Positions 31,706-44,345 are shown, counted from the stretch's first letter. The stretch: DNA of 64,000 nucleotides from Phytoseiulus persimilis (GCA_037576195.1 CM075101.1:8928001-8992000), one strand, 5' to 3'. Notes: generated from the sequence alone by a model not told the origin. Numbers and translations are program-made.

Positions 31706-34056
31706 CATCCTTCGATAGAAGCTCCGTTACGCACAGCGATTCGGCTCTCGAAAATCAGGTTGGAAAGGCTTCGAGCTCTTCGCCTTCCCTGATAGTCATG
31801 CATACAATAATCTCGTATCCCGATTCCTCGACTCCAATTCACCAATCCCAGTACACCACTGGAATACTAGGCTGAAGTAACGAAGCAAAGACTCTCGAAG
31901 TAAGTCTTCAGATATCAATTCCCCTTATCTAACCTCGATGAATTACTGCGCACCGTACGCTTCCTGTACATGCTTGTTAAGGGAAGAGCCGAATCTCAGC
32001 TAGTGACCAAATTCTCGGCGTGGCGTGCGTACGGATACTCGAATATCTGACTCGCTCCAACCTCTGCAAGGACAACCAGAACGATTCAGAATGGCGTTAT
32101 CCTCGTGGCAACAGCCTCGTCTCAACAAGAGCAATGCTCCGTCTCCTCCAGATTGATCCCAGCCTTCTCAGCGGCCCGTCGAAAACGACTCGACGCTGAA
32201 CGACAAACTTAGAGTTGTGGGGGGTTCGTACCTCCGCACAGATATGACTTCCTCTGAACTTCAAGAGGTCGAATCAAGTCCAGATCTGGTAGTGAGTGTT
32301 CCAAAAAGCATATTAGCCAGGGGAGTCATCGAAACGTGAAGGGGAATCCCTTCCCTCCCTGACGTGGGAGGGGAATCCCAACAAGAGACGATGTCGGGTA
32401 CAGAGCCCGGATGTCTACATCGATAGATGCGTCCCGCTTGAAGCCGTTCATATCACTCTGGCATTAGGCGAGAAGAAGTTCTCAGTAATGCGTCAGAGCG
32501 ATATCAACCAGCGGCATTCCTGGAAACGGCAACAGTGCATCAATGCTCACAAAATGGTGGCCTTTCTTCTGCACTGATGAATGCATTCCGGTCACGTCTG
32601 GTGTGGGGACGGTCGGAGACGGCGCCGAAATATTGAGATATCCAAGTCTTAAACCCGCTGTGTTAGCGGAAATAGACTGGCGGCTTGGGCGGTTCTGTGC
32701 GAGACCCAGCGAGGGAAGCTCTCGAGGAATGGAGTGGAAAAGAAGGGTTGCCTGGCAAGTGAAGTTGGAGGTCTCTTACTTGGAGGAGTTAACGATAGAA
32801 GCCAAGAGTTCATCGATTCATACATACAGAGACTATGTGCAGTCGTTGCAGTCGTGACAGGCCGATGGTAGGACTGGACCTCTCATCTTTCCATGTGCCG
32901 AACTACTCGCTCCACTACCGGTTCCGACTCACAGTGTTGAGTCTGTTTACAGAATACCGCCATGAATCGAACGAGCTCAGCATTTAGCGCCATGCAGGCC
33001 CTCCCATTCAGTACTTTGTTTGGGAGTATGGATCTTTCTCTGTAGGAAGAACGGCTCATACCCGCTGATCGATGATCGGTCGAGATAGGGAACGTCCTCC
33101 ACCCTGGACTTTCGGGGCGCTAGAAGCACAATTGTGCGACTCGAATATCGAGATTCTGCAAGCGCTCGCCATGCCCGGTTCTCGGCATCAGGTGTCGAAG
33201 TCAGTCCTCAATTTTTCGCTCCCCAGCGGTATCGTCTGCTGCAACATTGTTTATGTTTGGTCGAATCGCCGCAGCTTCCCTTCCCGGTGCGTAGATTCCT
33301 CAATATGAAAATTGCTGACAGAATCATCAATCAACAACGCAGTTAAGCCGCATCGACCGCCTGCTGTTCATCCATCGCGTGAAGTTCCCGGTTACCTAGC
33401 ATTTCGGGTGAGTTTGCTCCCAACTTCGCTCAGAGATTCGGCCTTCTAGGTTCGCGTCCTATGCTCTGTCGAGCTGATTATCTGACTCGACAGACTCGTA
33501 GGCCAGCAGCGAGTTAGGCCTACGGGGCGATCGCCTTCGCTCGAGCCCTAGTGGCAGACGGGATAGTTCGGTTGCGCGGAATCTACCGAGTGAGAATCTA
33601 CCGATCATTGAGGCCTTCTTTTGACTCATGCGCAGTAAAGGGAATCCGTTTCTCGGGTCCGCATCGCACGGGAAAACTCTCGGCACATGTTGCTGATTCC
33701 TCGAATCATAGAATGAGTTGCCTCTGATGCCGTATGTGAATATTAGCTGACGTCACGCAGCAGCCAGAGAAGCGATTATCGACCGAGGTCCACGTGATTC
33801 CTTGCTTGTTCATAGCAATCTCGTAGCTTGCATTCGGGTTTACTGAGAGATCTCAGGGCTCTGTGAGTCAGATATACTGAAAAGGTTGGGGTCCGCGGTG
33901 TAAAATTGGCGAATACTTTCTGACACAAGGTATCTATTCCGAGGAAGCGAGACGAATATCCCCGCCTGGCGGGACTTTCGTCAGATCTGCTCAACAGGAG
34001 AGCTCAACGCGAACGCTTATCTCTAGAGCTCTGAAGTCGTTTCAGTGGTTACAGGC
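31706..34056. other. No gene recognised
   Basis: A short frame near 31935-32050 (LDELLRTVRFLYMLVKGRAE) loosely resembles retroelement gag, but the match is too weak to call. Other frames are short and overlapping. Confidence 0.3.
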
Positions 34057-34458
34057 CGGGAGCTCGAAAACCCAGGAGCTCGGAAAAAAAAGCCGGGAAC
34101 TCGAAAGCCCGGGAGCTCGAAACCCTTCTCCCTCAGATTAGGTTCCGTTCGATCCCAACGAACCTTCTATGCAGAGCCTTCGAGTTCCCGAATAGGACAG
34201 CGAACATAATAGAAGGGACATCCGAGCGGATTTAGATACCGATTGTATCTTGATATCCCTTGGTCGCACTGGGAGATATTTGTGGTACCAATCGCGAAAA
34301 CCTCGTTATACTCTTTTCTCGTATCAGCTTCTCCAGTCTCTACCCAGACGGTTCGTTGTGTTCAAATCGGACCCGATTTGGGGGAAAGAGTTTTCGAGAT
34401 GCCGGGTTTTCGAGCTCCCTGGATTTTTTTCCAAGCTGCCGGGTTTTCGAGCTCCCGG
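34057..34458. mobile_element. Small foldback-like element (about 0.4 kb)
   Basis: The left arm (34057-34124) holds four tandem units of type ccgggagctcgaaaac. The right arm (about 34390-34458) holds four units of the reverse complement gttttcgagctcccgg. One unit on each side is expanded by an A/T run (ggaaaaaaaag on the left, gatttttttcc on the right) at a corresponding position, so the arms are homologous inverted repeats made of direct repeats. The centre is unique. No clear target duplication was found. Confidence 0.68.
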
Positions 34459-36948
34459 TTGCACACCGTTTCGGTGGGGTTTCCCATGGAGGCTATGGAC
34501 ATGGGTGGGGTGGTGATCGGTTCTCCATGACTGGGACGCCCCTGTTATATTCATAACAACTTCTTTGTGGCTTCCTTGCCTTTGTGTTGAAGCTATGAAC
34601 TTCCGTCCTATCGACGGGGAGCTCATACACAAGCTCTCACAGACTGGGGACAAGCCACATGCGAAGTTTGTGAGGAACAAACAGGAATGAACCCGATTCC
34701 CGCTCGGGATGATTAGCTATGATAAATTGACTACCTGCCTCCACTCAAGCGGTCTTTAACTTTATTTGTCTCACGAGACCCCATGGGTTCTCTCGAAGTA
34801 CTCCCCGCAACCTCTGGAGTGTTCTCCACCGCCCTCACGTGATGATTCCATGCGCAATACCTTGATCTCGAGGCCATCGGACTCAGTGACCATTATCAAG
34901 TTTGCCCTTTTCGTGGGGTGATTTTTTTACGAGCGTCGCTGTAGAAATAATGTAGGGGAGGATGATCCACTGGACTTCGAGGTTGCACAGGGAATTCTCC
35001 TGAAAGGGCCTGATAATGTTCCGGCAGATGATGAAACTTCACGAAATATTCGTCATAGGAACCGCGTTTCAAGGGAACTCCGTTCTGCGTCCCTTCCCCT
35101 TTTCCATGACTCCCATCCAGAAAGAAGGCTATCACTCCATCGAAGACGATCCGCTCGTTCAGCGGAGCCGGAAGTTTCTGTCCGAAAGTCCTGACGAGGT
35201 CATCGATGAGGTTATGTATATCTCCAAACCCTCGGAGCTCGGGAACCATGCATCGGCCCTTCCTCCCATGAGGCTGAACGTCTTCAAATTCGTGAAACCG
35301 TTGACCGGATTTTGGGTGTGGGCTGGACAGCCCGTATGAGTAGGGTGAGGTATCGAAAGCAACCCGTTGTAAGCTTCCGAAACCGGCGGGAAAAATCGGG
35401 AAGAAATATCCATGAGGCTGCCTATTATAGATCCTGGAAACTATGGGGCTTCAGCCGTCATAGCCCCATTCTGGCGCCATTATAGCCTCATTCTGGCGAC
35501 GTCATAGCCTCCTTCTGGCGCCGCTGGTGAAGTCCGTTGTCCCAGGTGGTTAGAATGTGCTCGAAATGGGTTGACTCGACATTCCCTTTGATTCGGAGTT
35601 CCGGATGATCGGTATCAAGAACCATAGGAAATATTGCCAATAAGCAATTTCCTGAGATAGCAGGACTCTGATGATTACAATGCAATGACTCGACTTGGTC
35701 TGTGTTCTCGAATCTTTTCGGGATCGCCCACGTGGCGCACAGCGCATGCGTCCGTACCATTCTCACCCAGTAAGCTTGCCACGTCAGCGGTCGTTTGTGC
35801 TCCTATGAAAGCCAGATGTTACCAAGGCCGTCTCTTCAAACGGAGCAGTTGAGGCCTCCCTCTTTTTGTGCCGGCCGTTAGTCAGTCATACTGGTTTCTC
35901 CTCCCCGCTGCACCTGGCTTTCCGTCGTTTCAGCGTTTTCTGGTGCGCCCGACGCTGATACCCCATTCGCCTACATTGGCCTGTTCGGCGTGATCTTGCA
36001 GAGCCGTCGACCGAAGAACTGAACGGAACTCAATCAGGAGAATTCCCTGAAGACGCGGGATTGTCTGATCGTCGCGATAACGGCCATTTTGATGCCAATG
36101 AACGCATGATGTTGATCGCTGTCGTAAGAGCCTACCGCAGCGCCACCTATTCCACCATACGGGTGCCGTGTAACTACCGCTCAGGGTGAGACGCCGTGCA
36201 GACTGCGGCGCTCCACTGTTGTGCTTCCGAGCAGAGGATAAACGTGAGTTTCGAAGTCCGGAATTCAACGGCAGTGGTGGCGCGAGGATGTGTTTTCGTA
36301 CAAATCGCCGAGCCGTGAGAACGTGATGAAAGTGACCTGCTCTTATCGCTCATAGTGACGTTCGCGAACGTTTCTACGCAGGATTCGCCGTAACATGCTT
36401 TTTCCACTGCAAGGTATTCTTCATCTGGATTCGAGTCACTAGGCTGAAGACGCTTTTATGACGTTTTGATGCATGGAACATAGTGACCCGAGCTAGCGGA
36501 GAGCCCAGATCACGGAGCGCGGAGCCCGTGAAAGCCAAACAGAGTTCCTCTGCTTGCTCTGATATTACGTACTCAACAGTAGCATGAGTACTCTTCGCGA
36601 CATAATCAAAGTCCAACTTCCAGATGACTAGCGACTGATCGAATCATGACCAGAGACGGGCCAAGCTGTGGAGTCGGGAAATCGAGCACACAGCCTGCTC
36701 AAAGAAGACTATGCCGTTTGGCGGTACCAGACTACAGTTCGCGGGAATATAAACAAACCCATGAAACCCGTCAGAGAGTTGACATAGATTGTAGCAACAA
36801 CGAACATCTACTCTCTGAATCGAAGGTATTTGTTACGCCTCGTTCCCTAAGAATACATTCGATTGTTGGAACTACCGCTTTATCAACCCGGGCTCAACTC
36901 GCATACCTCTGGCTGCACTCTGAATTATCACCCCCTATAATCCTCTAG
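34459..36948. other. No gene recognised; small tandem repeat at 35446-35521
   Basis: Three units of about 25 bp ('tcatagccccattctggcgc') occur at 35446-35521. Other frames carry no recognisable motifs. The last part could hold upstream exons of the IWS1-like gene, but none was identified. Confidence 0.4.
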
Positions 36949-39171
36949 GACGATCCACAATGGCACTCCTCGCGGATTCCTCTGGAGAGGCGGAAAGTAT
37001 TACGACTACCCGTCTTCTCATGGGAACACGGAGACAAGAATTTGGAGGAGGACCTGTACTCCGAGATCGAGACTTTGCTCGAGACAGAAGATCACAGTCG
37101 CACTCTAGAGGGAACCACGCACCCGGGTTCATTTACCCTTCTGATCCCGATCGAGCGGAAGAAAAGGAAGAGAATCGAAATGCTTCCACCGAGTGATTAT
37201 CGTTCAACAGGAGCAAGCACGACGAGAAAAGGCGATTCTGACAGAACCCAAGAAACGGGATCTGCCTCCGCGCCGCTTTCGTCTGCGGAATCACCTAAGT
37301 CACTGCCCGTGGTTGTCGCAGCGCAAGAATCTTCACACGAAACTGGGAAAACATCTAGCTTGAGCGCATCGAAGGATCAGTCGAGGAGATCGGAATCCCC
37401 CCCGATGCGCATATTGTGTGTCCGGTCGCTGGCTAATAATTCTTCATACCTCTATGACTCGCTCGAAGAGCGTATCCCGGTTGATGCTCCCGGCAAGGCC
37501 GGGGACGATCAACCCCCCTTGTACATATTCAACCCGGTGAAACGCTACTCGGATACCTCACGAGGGAGAGCACAGAATGACGTCCATCCCGTAGGAAATA
37601 GTGAAACTTCCATAGAGTCTCCTAGTGATATGCCAATTCTGATAGATGCAAGCAATGATTCCGAAAAAGGAAGGAACGTATCGAGACCGACAACGCACGC
37701 GTCTGAAGGGTCGAATCTGAATGTTACCATGGACGTAATTGGGACATCACTTGTGAGGGAACCGTCGTGCGACGCTTCTCGAGATCGAAGAGGACCTCAG
37801 AAAGTTACCCGAGAAGACAAGCGGGAAATCGGAAGCGGAACTGCTGTGCCGATCCTCCAAGACTTGCTGTCTCCAGTCGGTAAGGAATCTTATTATGTCA
37901 GGAAAACCGATAATGAGAGGGTTCTGAGAAGAGAAAATAGGAAATATCAGAGACGACGACATTTTAAATAAATTTCGGAGGTACAATGACTTGACAACTT
38001 GGTCTTTCTGACTTCGACTTCCAGAGCTGGAAGTTTTCTTCGGTCTTGCTATTACATGGGGAACTTTGGTTTTGCAGGAAGGGACACTCCACGTACCAGC
38101 GCGATTCCCACCCTTTCAACATCGTCGAGCAGGGATGGTATCGGTACTTTCGTTGATAATTGGAACCGCGTCCAGATTCATGACAGCGCTCGACCACATG
38201 AGGCCACCGAGAGGCTCCTATACACCTGCACGAGTAACGACATGAGATTTGCCATCGGTTTCGATCCCAACTCCTCGCCGTTCGAAGACTCGGAAGACAA
38301 TGAAGACGAGATCGCAAGCATTCGTCCAACTCATGATCCCATCCGACCGAGCTTCACATCATGTGTGCTGAAGGAGCTCGATACCAACAGCAGCGAAGCA
38401 AAGGAGAACGCACCAAGATTCACGGATTTGGACCACCCTTATTCGAGGCCGATCAGTGAGTTAGATCCGTTGACTCCCAACTTGATTCGAAGGGATGCTG
38501 AACAGCACTCCGTTTCACAACCTGCTCCCAAGGCGGGCTCTCGTCATTTGGCTGAGGAGCAAACAAGATTGGTGGTCAGGTTGCCGAAGTCCGCGGACTA
38601 CGCTCAGGCGGCCGGCATTTCGAACGGGAGAATCTCCGGTAGAAGACACCGGGAGAACAGCAGTTCGAGCAGCACGGACACGTCCATGGGAGTCTCAACC
38701 AAATATACTTCGTTCGACACCACAGTTTTCCGAGAACAGAGGCAAGAAGAGTTGGCAAAGAAGCGCAAAGTGATGAAGTCGGAGATCCTTCTGAGGAAAA
38801 TGCAACGTCTCACGCAGAAAGATAGGGTTCAGGAAACAGACGGAGCTGACACGAACGAAAAGCTGATTTTCATTAACAAGCTTGCAAATTACTTCCGCAA
38901 AAACGATTTCGCTAGTGAACCTTTGAATCGTAGCATACTCAACGCCATGGCGGAATGGCTTTCGCCGTTACCGAACGGTAAACTTCCCCCCGTGAAGTTG
39001 CGAGACTCTTTGATAGCTCTGATCAACGGATTCACGCTGAAAACCCCAGCCCAAGTGTTCCAAACATCGTCAATCGAAGGGGTCCTGATTCTCCTCATGA
39101 ATCACCCCGAAGAAACTCTCAGGAACAAAAGGCTTGAGTGGTATATTGTCAATTCATGGAGAGACGACTGA
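36949..39171 (+). CDS. IWS1-like: IWS1-like transcription elongation factor (two exons seen, 5' end not found)
   Basis: Exon 1 (36949-37879) follows an acceptor-like cctctag, has no in-frame ATG near its start, and encodes a Ser/Arg/Glu-rich disordered region. Exon 2 (38078-39171) continues disordered and then ends in a folded domain (about 38860-39165): FINKLANYFRKNDFASEPLN, ILNAMAEWLSPLPNGKLPPV, KLRDSLIALI, EGVLILLMNHPEET, RLEWYIVNSW. This is the TFIIS N-terminal (LW) domain arrangement of IWS1/Spn1, where EWLSPLPD.SLP, KHPKE and LI.EWSR are conserved. IWS1 binds Spt6 and travels with RNA polymerase II in the nucleus. The long charged N-terminus followed by a C-terminal TND fits IWS1. The domain is diverged and ends WRDD instead of the usual EWSRPIF, so this may be a paralogue or lack a last exon. 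Confidence 0.72.
37880..38077 (+). other. Inferred intron in IWS1-like gene (198 bp)
   Basis: gtaagg at 37880 and ttttgcag ending at 38077. Exon 1 leaves one base of a codon and exon 2 begins at codon position 2, so the two frames join exactly. The intron removes the in-frame stop at 37969-37971 that otherwise separates them. Confidence 0.7.
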
Positions 39172-39959
39172 AGTCTAAAATCGCAACCCTTTCGTCTCCG
39201 GGAAGAGATAGAGCATGCCCCACACTCAGTGAAGGAGAAGCTCATCCGGGTTGTGAATTTGAGATGAATCCCATACCATGGAGCCTTGTCGATGTATATC
39301 GAATCCGGAGAAAGTATATTGGAGTGAATACCTGGTGTGAACAATCTGGAACAAAACATGGTCGATCCACGTTTTTATAATGTTGATATTCCCTCGCCGC
39401 GAATTGTACAGAGATATATATAAACGATCGGTGTGACAATGAGTTTTTCTTCTGAACTTTCGAAGCCTCATTCAGAGCTTCTTTTCGGATCGGTCGTTGT
39501 GAATGGAATCGAGCACAGACTTGAATCCGCGTCACAAGGGGAGTCGCGTGGAAATGAACATCAACAGTACGTCTCTCGAAATACTGTCCGCTATGAGTGG
39601 GGCTTCTGGATTCTCGCGGCTGTTATGCTGGAGAACGGAACGGAAGCTGACAGGCCACGGAACGCAGCGAATCTCCGGACGGGTCGACGCGAGTAAGTGG
39701 CCGGAACGCCGCGGACGTCTACGGCTACAGATGGGATGCGAGGAACAAGGACGGCTATAGAACACCCATGTTGCGGTAGCTAGTAAGGAGGGTCGTACAG
39801 CATCTTATTGCCGTTTCTACCCTGTGAATCGTGGGAGAATATTGAGGCCGGAAAGAATATTGAGAATATTGAGGTCCAAGAGATCAACCAACGCCGAATC
39901 GGACCGCCTCCACATGTAGCGGACGCTCCTCATGGACTCGAAGTGATCCCGCGCTGGGC
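39172..39959. other. No recognised gene
   Basis: Presumed 3' region of the IWS1-like gene and unassigned sequence. Confidence 0.35.
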
Positions 39960-40660
39960 GAGAGTGCCCTGCAGCTAGCGAAGAGGCTGGATGTTAGCGA
40001 TGGAGCAATAAGAATTCATTTGCACGGAATGTATAGAGCGTATAAACTCGACAAATGGATACCCCACTATTTGACGACTTCCCAGTGCAACATCCGGGAA
40101 ACCATCTGCCCGTCCTTGCCGCAGCGAGAAACTGTGCGCAGTTGTCTCGACCGGGGCCGTTACTGAGTTACCAAAGGAACGGACGGTCTGGCGCACAAAA
40201 GGTAAGAAAGCAATCAGGAAAAGGTTCTACTTTATCTTCGGTGGAATAACAGAGGAATCATTCGTAGAAGTGGAATTCATGCAACCTGTCGGAACCATCA
40301 CTGCCGAGATCTACCCTGCCCAGCCAGAGCGAGTGCACGTTGCGTTGTTCAGGAAGCAAGGCAGGCCCGTCTTCACCACGTAGAGTTATCCTTCATCGCG
40401 GCAGTGCGAGGCCGCGCATCGATAAGAAGACTCGGGGCGCATTCAAACGCTTCAAAAACTAAATCCTGCCTCATCCAACATGCTTGCCCGACTCTCCGCC
40501 TTCCAACAACCATATTTTCCTGAACTTACGAAACAGCCTGGACAACGAAATTCTCGTCTCGAATAGCAAGCGGAAACGAAGTTTACCCTGACCGGAACGT
40601 GTCATTGATTCGACCGATCGTTGGATGAGTTGTTCAGCTGTCGAGTCTGATTACTTTCAT
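39960..40660 (+). pseudogene. Mariner relic 2
   Basis: Frames in order read LAKRLDVSDGAIRIHLHGM, KLDKWIPHYLTTSQ (mariner WVPHEL signature), VEFMQPVGTITAEIY (normally YELLPPG.TI), VILHRGSARPR (normally VFHHDNARPH), and PDSPPSNNHIFLNLRNSLD (normally SPDLAPSDYHLF..L.NSL). All catalytic Asp residues but one are substituted and frames shift several times. No TIRs were found. It is a different and older lineage from the intact mariner at 28.1 kb. Confidence 0.75.
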
Positions 40661-41311
40661 AAGAATCGCGATCCCCAAGCTGTGTGAGTTGTAGTTTCGT
40701 GAGAAAAAAAAAAACGGAAAAGAAATTCCCTGGACCTCTTACGGTGTCATTGACCGATTGCTTCCGCAGCCTCCTATGGGAACGCTGCCCAAACGGATGG
40801 TCAGAAGAAGATCTTTCGAAGAATTCTGATCCGGAAAACCGTGTTCCTAGTAGGGACTCCCTACTGCTGCCGAAGCCGCCCGTTCGGAATAAATTGACAC
40901 TGCATCGAACGAATCAAGGGTTCAGGGAGGACTCATTCGACATCAAAGGAGTGAGATATGTCGAGTCATCGTGTCGGATTGAACAGGAGAGGTTCGATAA
41001 GGCTGGAAAACTTGAGACTCCCATATTGCTTCGGAACATCAGGATATGATAACTTTTTGAAGATCAGAGCCAGGAAAAGAAGTTTGGCATCGACTTGCTG
41101 CGCCTCTACGGTTCGAATTCCCGGTGCTATGATCCCTTCCAAAGGAGTCATTCAGGAGTGCAACATTAGCAGAGGTGAAATCTGATGGATCAAGAGGCGG
41201 GATGCATTTGATCTTCCGCAGTGATTTCTCTCCATCAGACTCGGAAAGAGGATTCTTCTTGAGCAACCTTCTCCGGAGACAAAAAGGGTCGTTCTCCTGC
41301 CAACTCGATCG
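40661..41311. other. No recognised gene
   Basis: A 121-codon frame (40684-41049) without motifs; a run of about ten A near 40705. Confidence 0.3.
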
Positions 41312-41319
41312 ATGTACAC
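41312..41319. repeat. 8-bp target duplication, left
   Basis: atgtacac, repeated at 41534-41541. Confidence 0.9.
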
Positions 41320-41533
41320 CAGCGGTTCTCAAACTCCATTGACCCATCGACCCCCTAGGCGACTTCGTTTAAGTTTATGGACTGCCGTCCCCCAAGGGGT
41401 CGACCGTCGAGCCTTGATTCACCTACGTGGACGCCAAGAAGCATGGTCAAATCCACCCCGGTATCACCTCTGTAAACCGGAGATCGGCCATCGAGCCCCT
41501 GGGGGTCGATATCGATCACTTCGAGAACCACTG
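41320..41533. mobile_element. hAT-type MITE copy 1 (214 bp)
   Basis: Begins cagcggttctcaaact and ends cgagaaccactg; flanked by a perfect 8-bp duplication (atgtacac). TIRs of the 'cagtggttctcaaa' type with 8-bp TSDs are diagnostic of the hAT superfamily. There is no coding capacity. Internal 'gaccccctaggcgacttcgt' is shared with copy 2 in inverse orientation. Confidence 0.92.
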
Positions 41534-41541
41534 ATGTACAC
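41534..41541. repeat. 8-bp target duplication, right
   Basis: atgtacac, identical to 41312-41319. Confidence 0.9.
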
Positions 41542-42047
41542 CGACTAACGGCGCAAGCTCGCTGTCTCCTATTTCATCGTCTCAACTTCCACTATCTCGC
41601 GTTGGCGAGGTATCCCGTTGCGAAAGACGAAAAAATAAACATAGTAGGGTAAATTCGAACAGCCTCAACATCTGTGTTCACGGATCCGAAGGGGGCGGAA
41701 CTAGAACCGAACGTGCGACGCTGATCTTGGATGAATTTGGGAGCAGAGGAGAAGATAACAATTTTCTTCGGGGGAGAAAAGCTCATGGACGATGAAATAC
41801 CTCCGAAAATCAAAGGTTCCAGGTATGTATTTTGAACACGGCTGGGCAACCTGAGAAGAATTCCAAGGTGGATATTATCTCCTCCAAAGAAAGTCTGATG
41901 TCTGTTTTTCCGAGGAGTTGAATGCAATCAAAGGGAGACGAATCAAACATGACTCCCATCTACCCGTGGGAGGAGGCAGACTTGGCCTGATTGGCGAGCG
42001 TACAGATATCAGAGGAAAGCTCTCAACGGATTTTACCCAACAAAACC

Positions 42048-42055
42048 GGCTAGAT
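42048..42055. repeat. 8-bp target duplication, left
   Basis: ggctagat, repeated at 42230-42237. Confidence 0.9.
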
Positions 42056-42229
42056 CAGTGGTTCTCAAAGTGGTCGATATCGACCCCTGGGGGTCGATAT
42101 CGACCTGCTTCTTGGCGTCCACGTAGGTGAATCAAGGGTCGACGGTCGACCCCTTGGGGGACGGCAGTTTATAAACTTCAACGAAGTCGCCTAGGGGGTC
42201 GATGGGTCAGTGGAGTTTGAGAACCACTG
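42056..42229. mobile_element. hAT-type MITE copy 2 (174 bp)
   Basis: Begins cagtggttctcaaa and ends tttgagaaccactg, flanked by the perfect 8-bp duplication ggctagat. Same family as 41320-41533 but inserted in the opposite orientation and about 40 bp shorter in the centre. Near the left end the sequence 'tcgatatcgacccctggggg' folds on itself. Confidence 0.94.
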
Positions 42230-42237
42230 GGCTAGAT
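42230..42237. repeat. 8-bp target duplication, right
   Basis: ggctagat, identical to 42048-42055. Confidence 0.9.
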
Positions 42238-43374
42238 GGAGGATATGCAGTATCGGACTTTGTATTCTGTGATGAAAAGAACGCAAAGATACTTCAAAAG
42301 CATGACGATAGATGAAGAGGGGATCAGTGGCGAAGATTTCTCTTCGACCATAACAAGATAAATCTGGAGCTTCTAATCCTGAGAACCAATAGTCCGGCAA
42401 GGAACAAACGAATCGTGATTAAGATCGGCGAACGAGAGATATCAGAGCTCACTGAGCGGGAGCTGAATCAATCGAAAATCAAAGGGTAGGCATTTAGGGT
42501 AGGAGTGAAAGAACCTCATAGCAATAGTGAATCTCCAGCATCAAAATCAATCTGAAACACCCTAAGCGATCGATCATGATCTGAAGTCTAGACAGGGCTC
42601 GTGAGGGGATCGGAAAAAGACTCAGAGAAGCGAGGAAAAAGAGGAGGCCGGAGACAAGAGAGCTTAGTCCACTGAATCAGAAGGTACGGGAAATATAAGC
42701 GAGCAGATAGCGGGTGAGATCACTGAAAAAGATGCGAGAATGGATACCTACATGTTCAGGTGACCACGTGTTCACAGAGCGACGCGTTTCTGGGCTCACG
42801 TCAAAAAGACAGACGGAAAGCTGAGAAGACAACTGAGAACGCCACACCGGTAGCAAACGCCGAGATCACGAGCCATCTCACGGAGACTCTGGGAGAGATT
42901 CTGAGGAGACGGCATCGGCTGATCGAGAGGACTGGTAGATCCGATTAAGGAGCTTGGAATGAGCGCGCGAGATATATGCACAGTACTATGTATGCGAGAA
43001 ATGTAATGGAATTTTCAGTCTCATAGCGCTTCAACCGAGTTTGAATGATAGCATCGAAAATGAGTGAACAGGCAAAACTCGCCACCATTTTTTCGAAAGC
43101 TCTGAGGAGACTTACCACGACTGCCGCATACGATCCCAGGGCAGAAGACTTCTCAACAGACTCTCTAACGCCCAATACCGATCAAATCGGAAACCCATCG
43201 AGTGTCACGAAATCGGAAGGGAGTGCGACGACCGAGTGTCCATCACCCAAAGAGGAATAAACTCGAGCCTAACCCAATGGACATCGGTAACTTCGCTCGC
43301 GAAGATCAGTGCTCTCTCGATGAAGAGAGGTATGGAACTCGAGTGGGTTGTTTGAAGCCGGACGCCGGACGATA
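42238..43374. other. No recognised gene
   Basis: Only short frames without motifs. Confidence 0.35.
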
Positions 43375-44345
43375 AGTTTATCTTCCCGGGGGGAGTCCCG
43401 ACGAAGACGTGCTTTTCAATGGCGGTTTCTGTGAACATTGCGTTCTGTTCGCGAAAACGCAATCGTCCGATTAGGGTGGTCACCCATTCTTGGGCATCTT
43501 ATTCACGCGACCTCTGAACAATTACAAGAAGGTACAAGAAGGGAATGAAACTGCTCTCGACGTTAGGAATCCCTTGGCGAGTAAACGTGAGTTGCTTGAA
43601 ACCCGCCAAAAACTTCTGCCGATGATCAGAACAATCCTCCTAGGAGGGAAACAGGAAATTGCGCTCCGTGGACAGCACGAGAGTGGCGGAATGGAAAACG
43701 GGGATGAGGTTACGACCGATGGGAATTTTCGGGCGTTGCTCCGAGTCCGCGTCGACGCGGGTGACGAGTTTCTTGAGAAACATCTCATGAAAGCCAACAA
43801 GAATGCCAACTACATCAGCGGGAAGTTTGGGAACGAAGTGATAAAGACCATCAGAAGTATCACCCGAAAGAAAATAGTGGCCGAAGTGAGGACCTTCGAG
43901 TTTTTCTCCGTCCTCGAGGGATTCCGTACTTGAGGGGCCAGGGTTGGCTATGACGGCTTCAGTGCCATGGCAGCAATTCACACAGGTGTGAGAGCTGAAA
44001 TAAAATCCGTTGTGCCACAGGCGCTGTACTTCCACTGCGCAAGCCACTGACTTGATCTCAAGCTGGTACATTCCAATGAGCTCGTGAGCACCCGGTTAGC
44101 GGCTGGTGTCCTCGGTCGGCGGGAGTGTGTGTTCCTCCTCCTCGAGTTCTCCTGCGCGACTCCGGCTGCTAGAAGATGGGGTGGGAGCTCACGCACCACC
44201 ATCTGCCAAACGCAGACTGAAGACGTTATGTGCGACAAGATGGGTTGAAAGTCATCATGCGCTTTTCCCGTTCAGAGGATTGCTCACTCCGATCATGATG
44301 TCCCTGCGAGAACTAGAAGGAGTGTGTGGCGACTGGGCTTCGCAA
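43375..44345 (+). pseudogene. hAT transposase relic (P52rIPK/DUF4371 type)
   Basis: A TTF-type zinc-finger piece reads NGGFCEHCVLFAKTQ and after an in-frame TAG (about 43474) continues HPFLGILFTRPLNNYKKVQE. The DUF4371 region follows without stops: RQKLLPMIRTILLGGKQEIA, LRGQHESG, GNFRALLRVRVDAGDEFLE, IAEV-type KIVAEVRTFEFFSVL. Past 43934 the frame changes to GVRAEIKSVVPQALYFHCAS (normally Y.HC..H.L) and then RLKTLCATRWVESHHALF up to 44345. The C-terminal dimerisation domain is missing. This family moves elements with 8-bp duplications, such as the MITEs 1.1-2 kb away. Dead by several frame breaks. Confidence 0.83.

Noticed and set aside
31935-32050. Retroelement gag fragment (LDELLRTVRFLYMLVKGRAE)
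   Set aside because: Resemblance is weak and short, with no adjacent zinc knuckle or pol in the same orientation.
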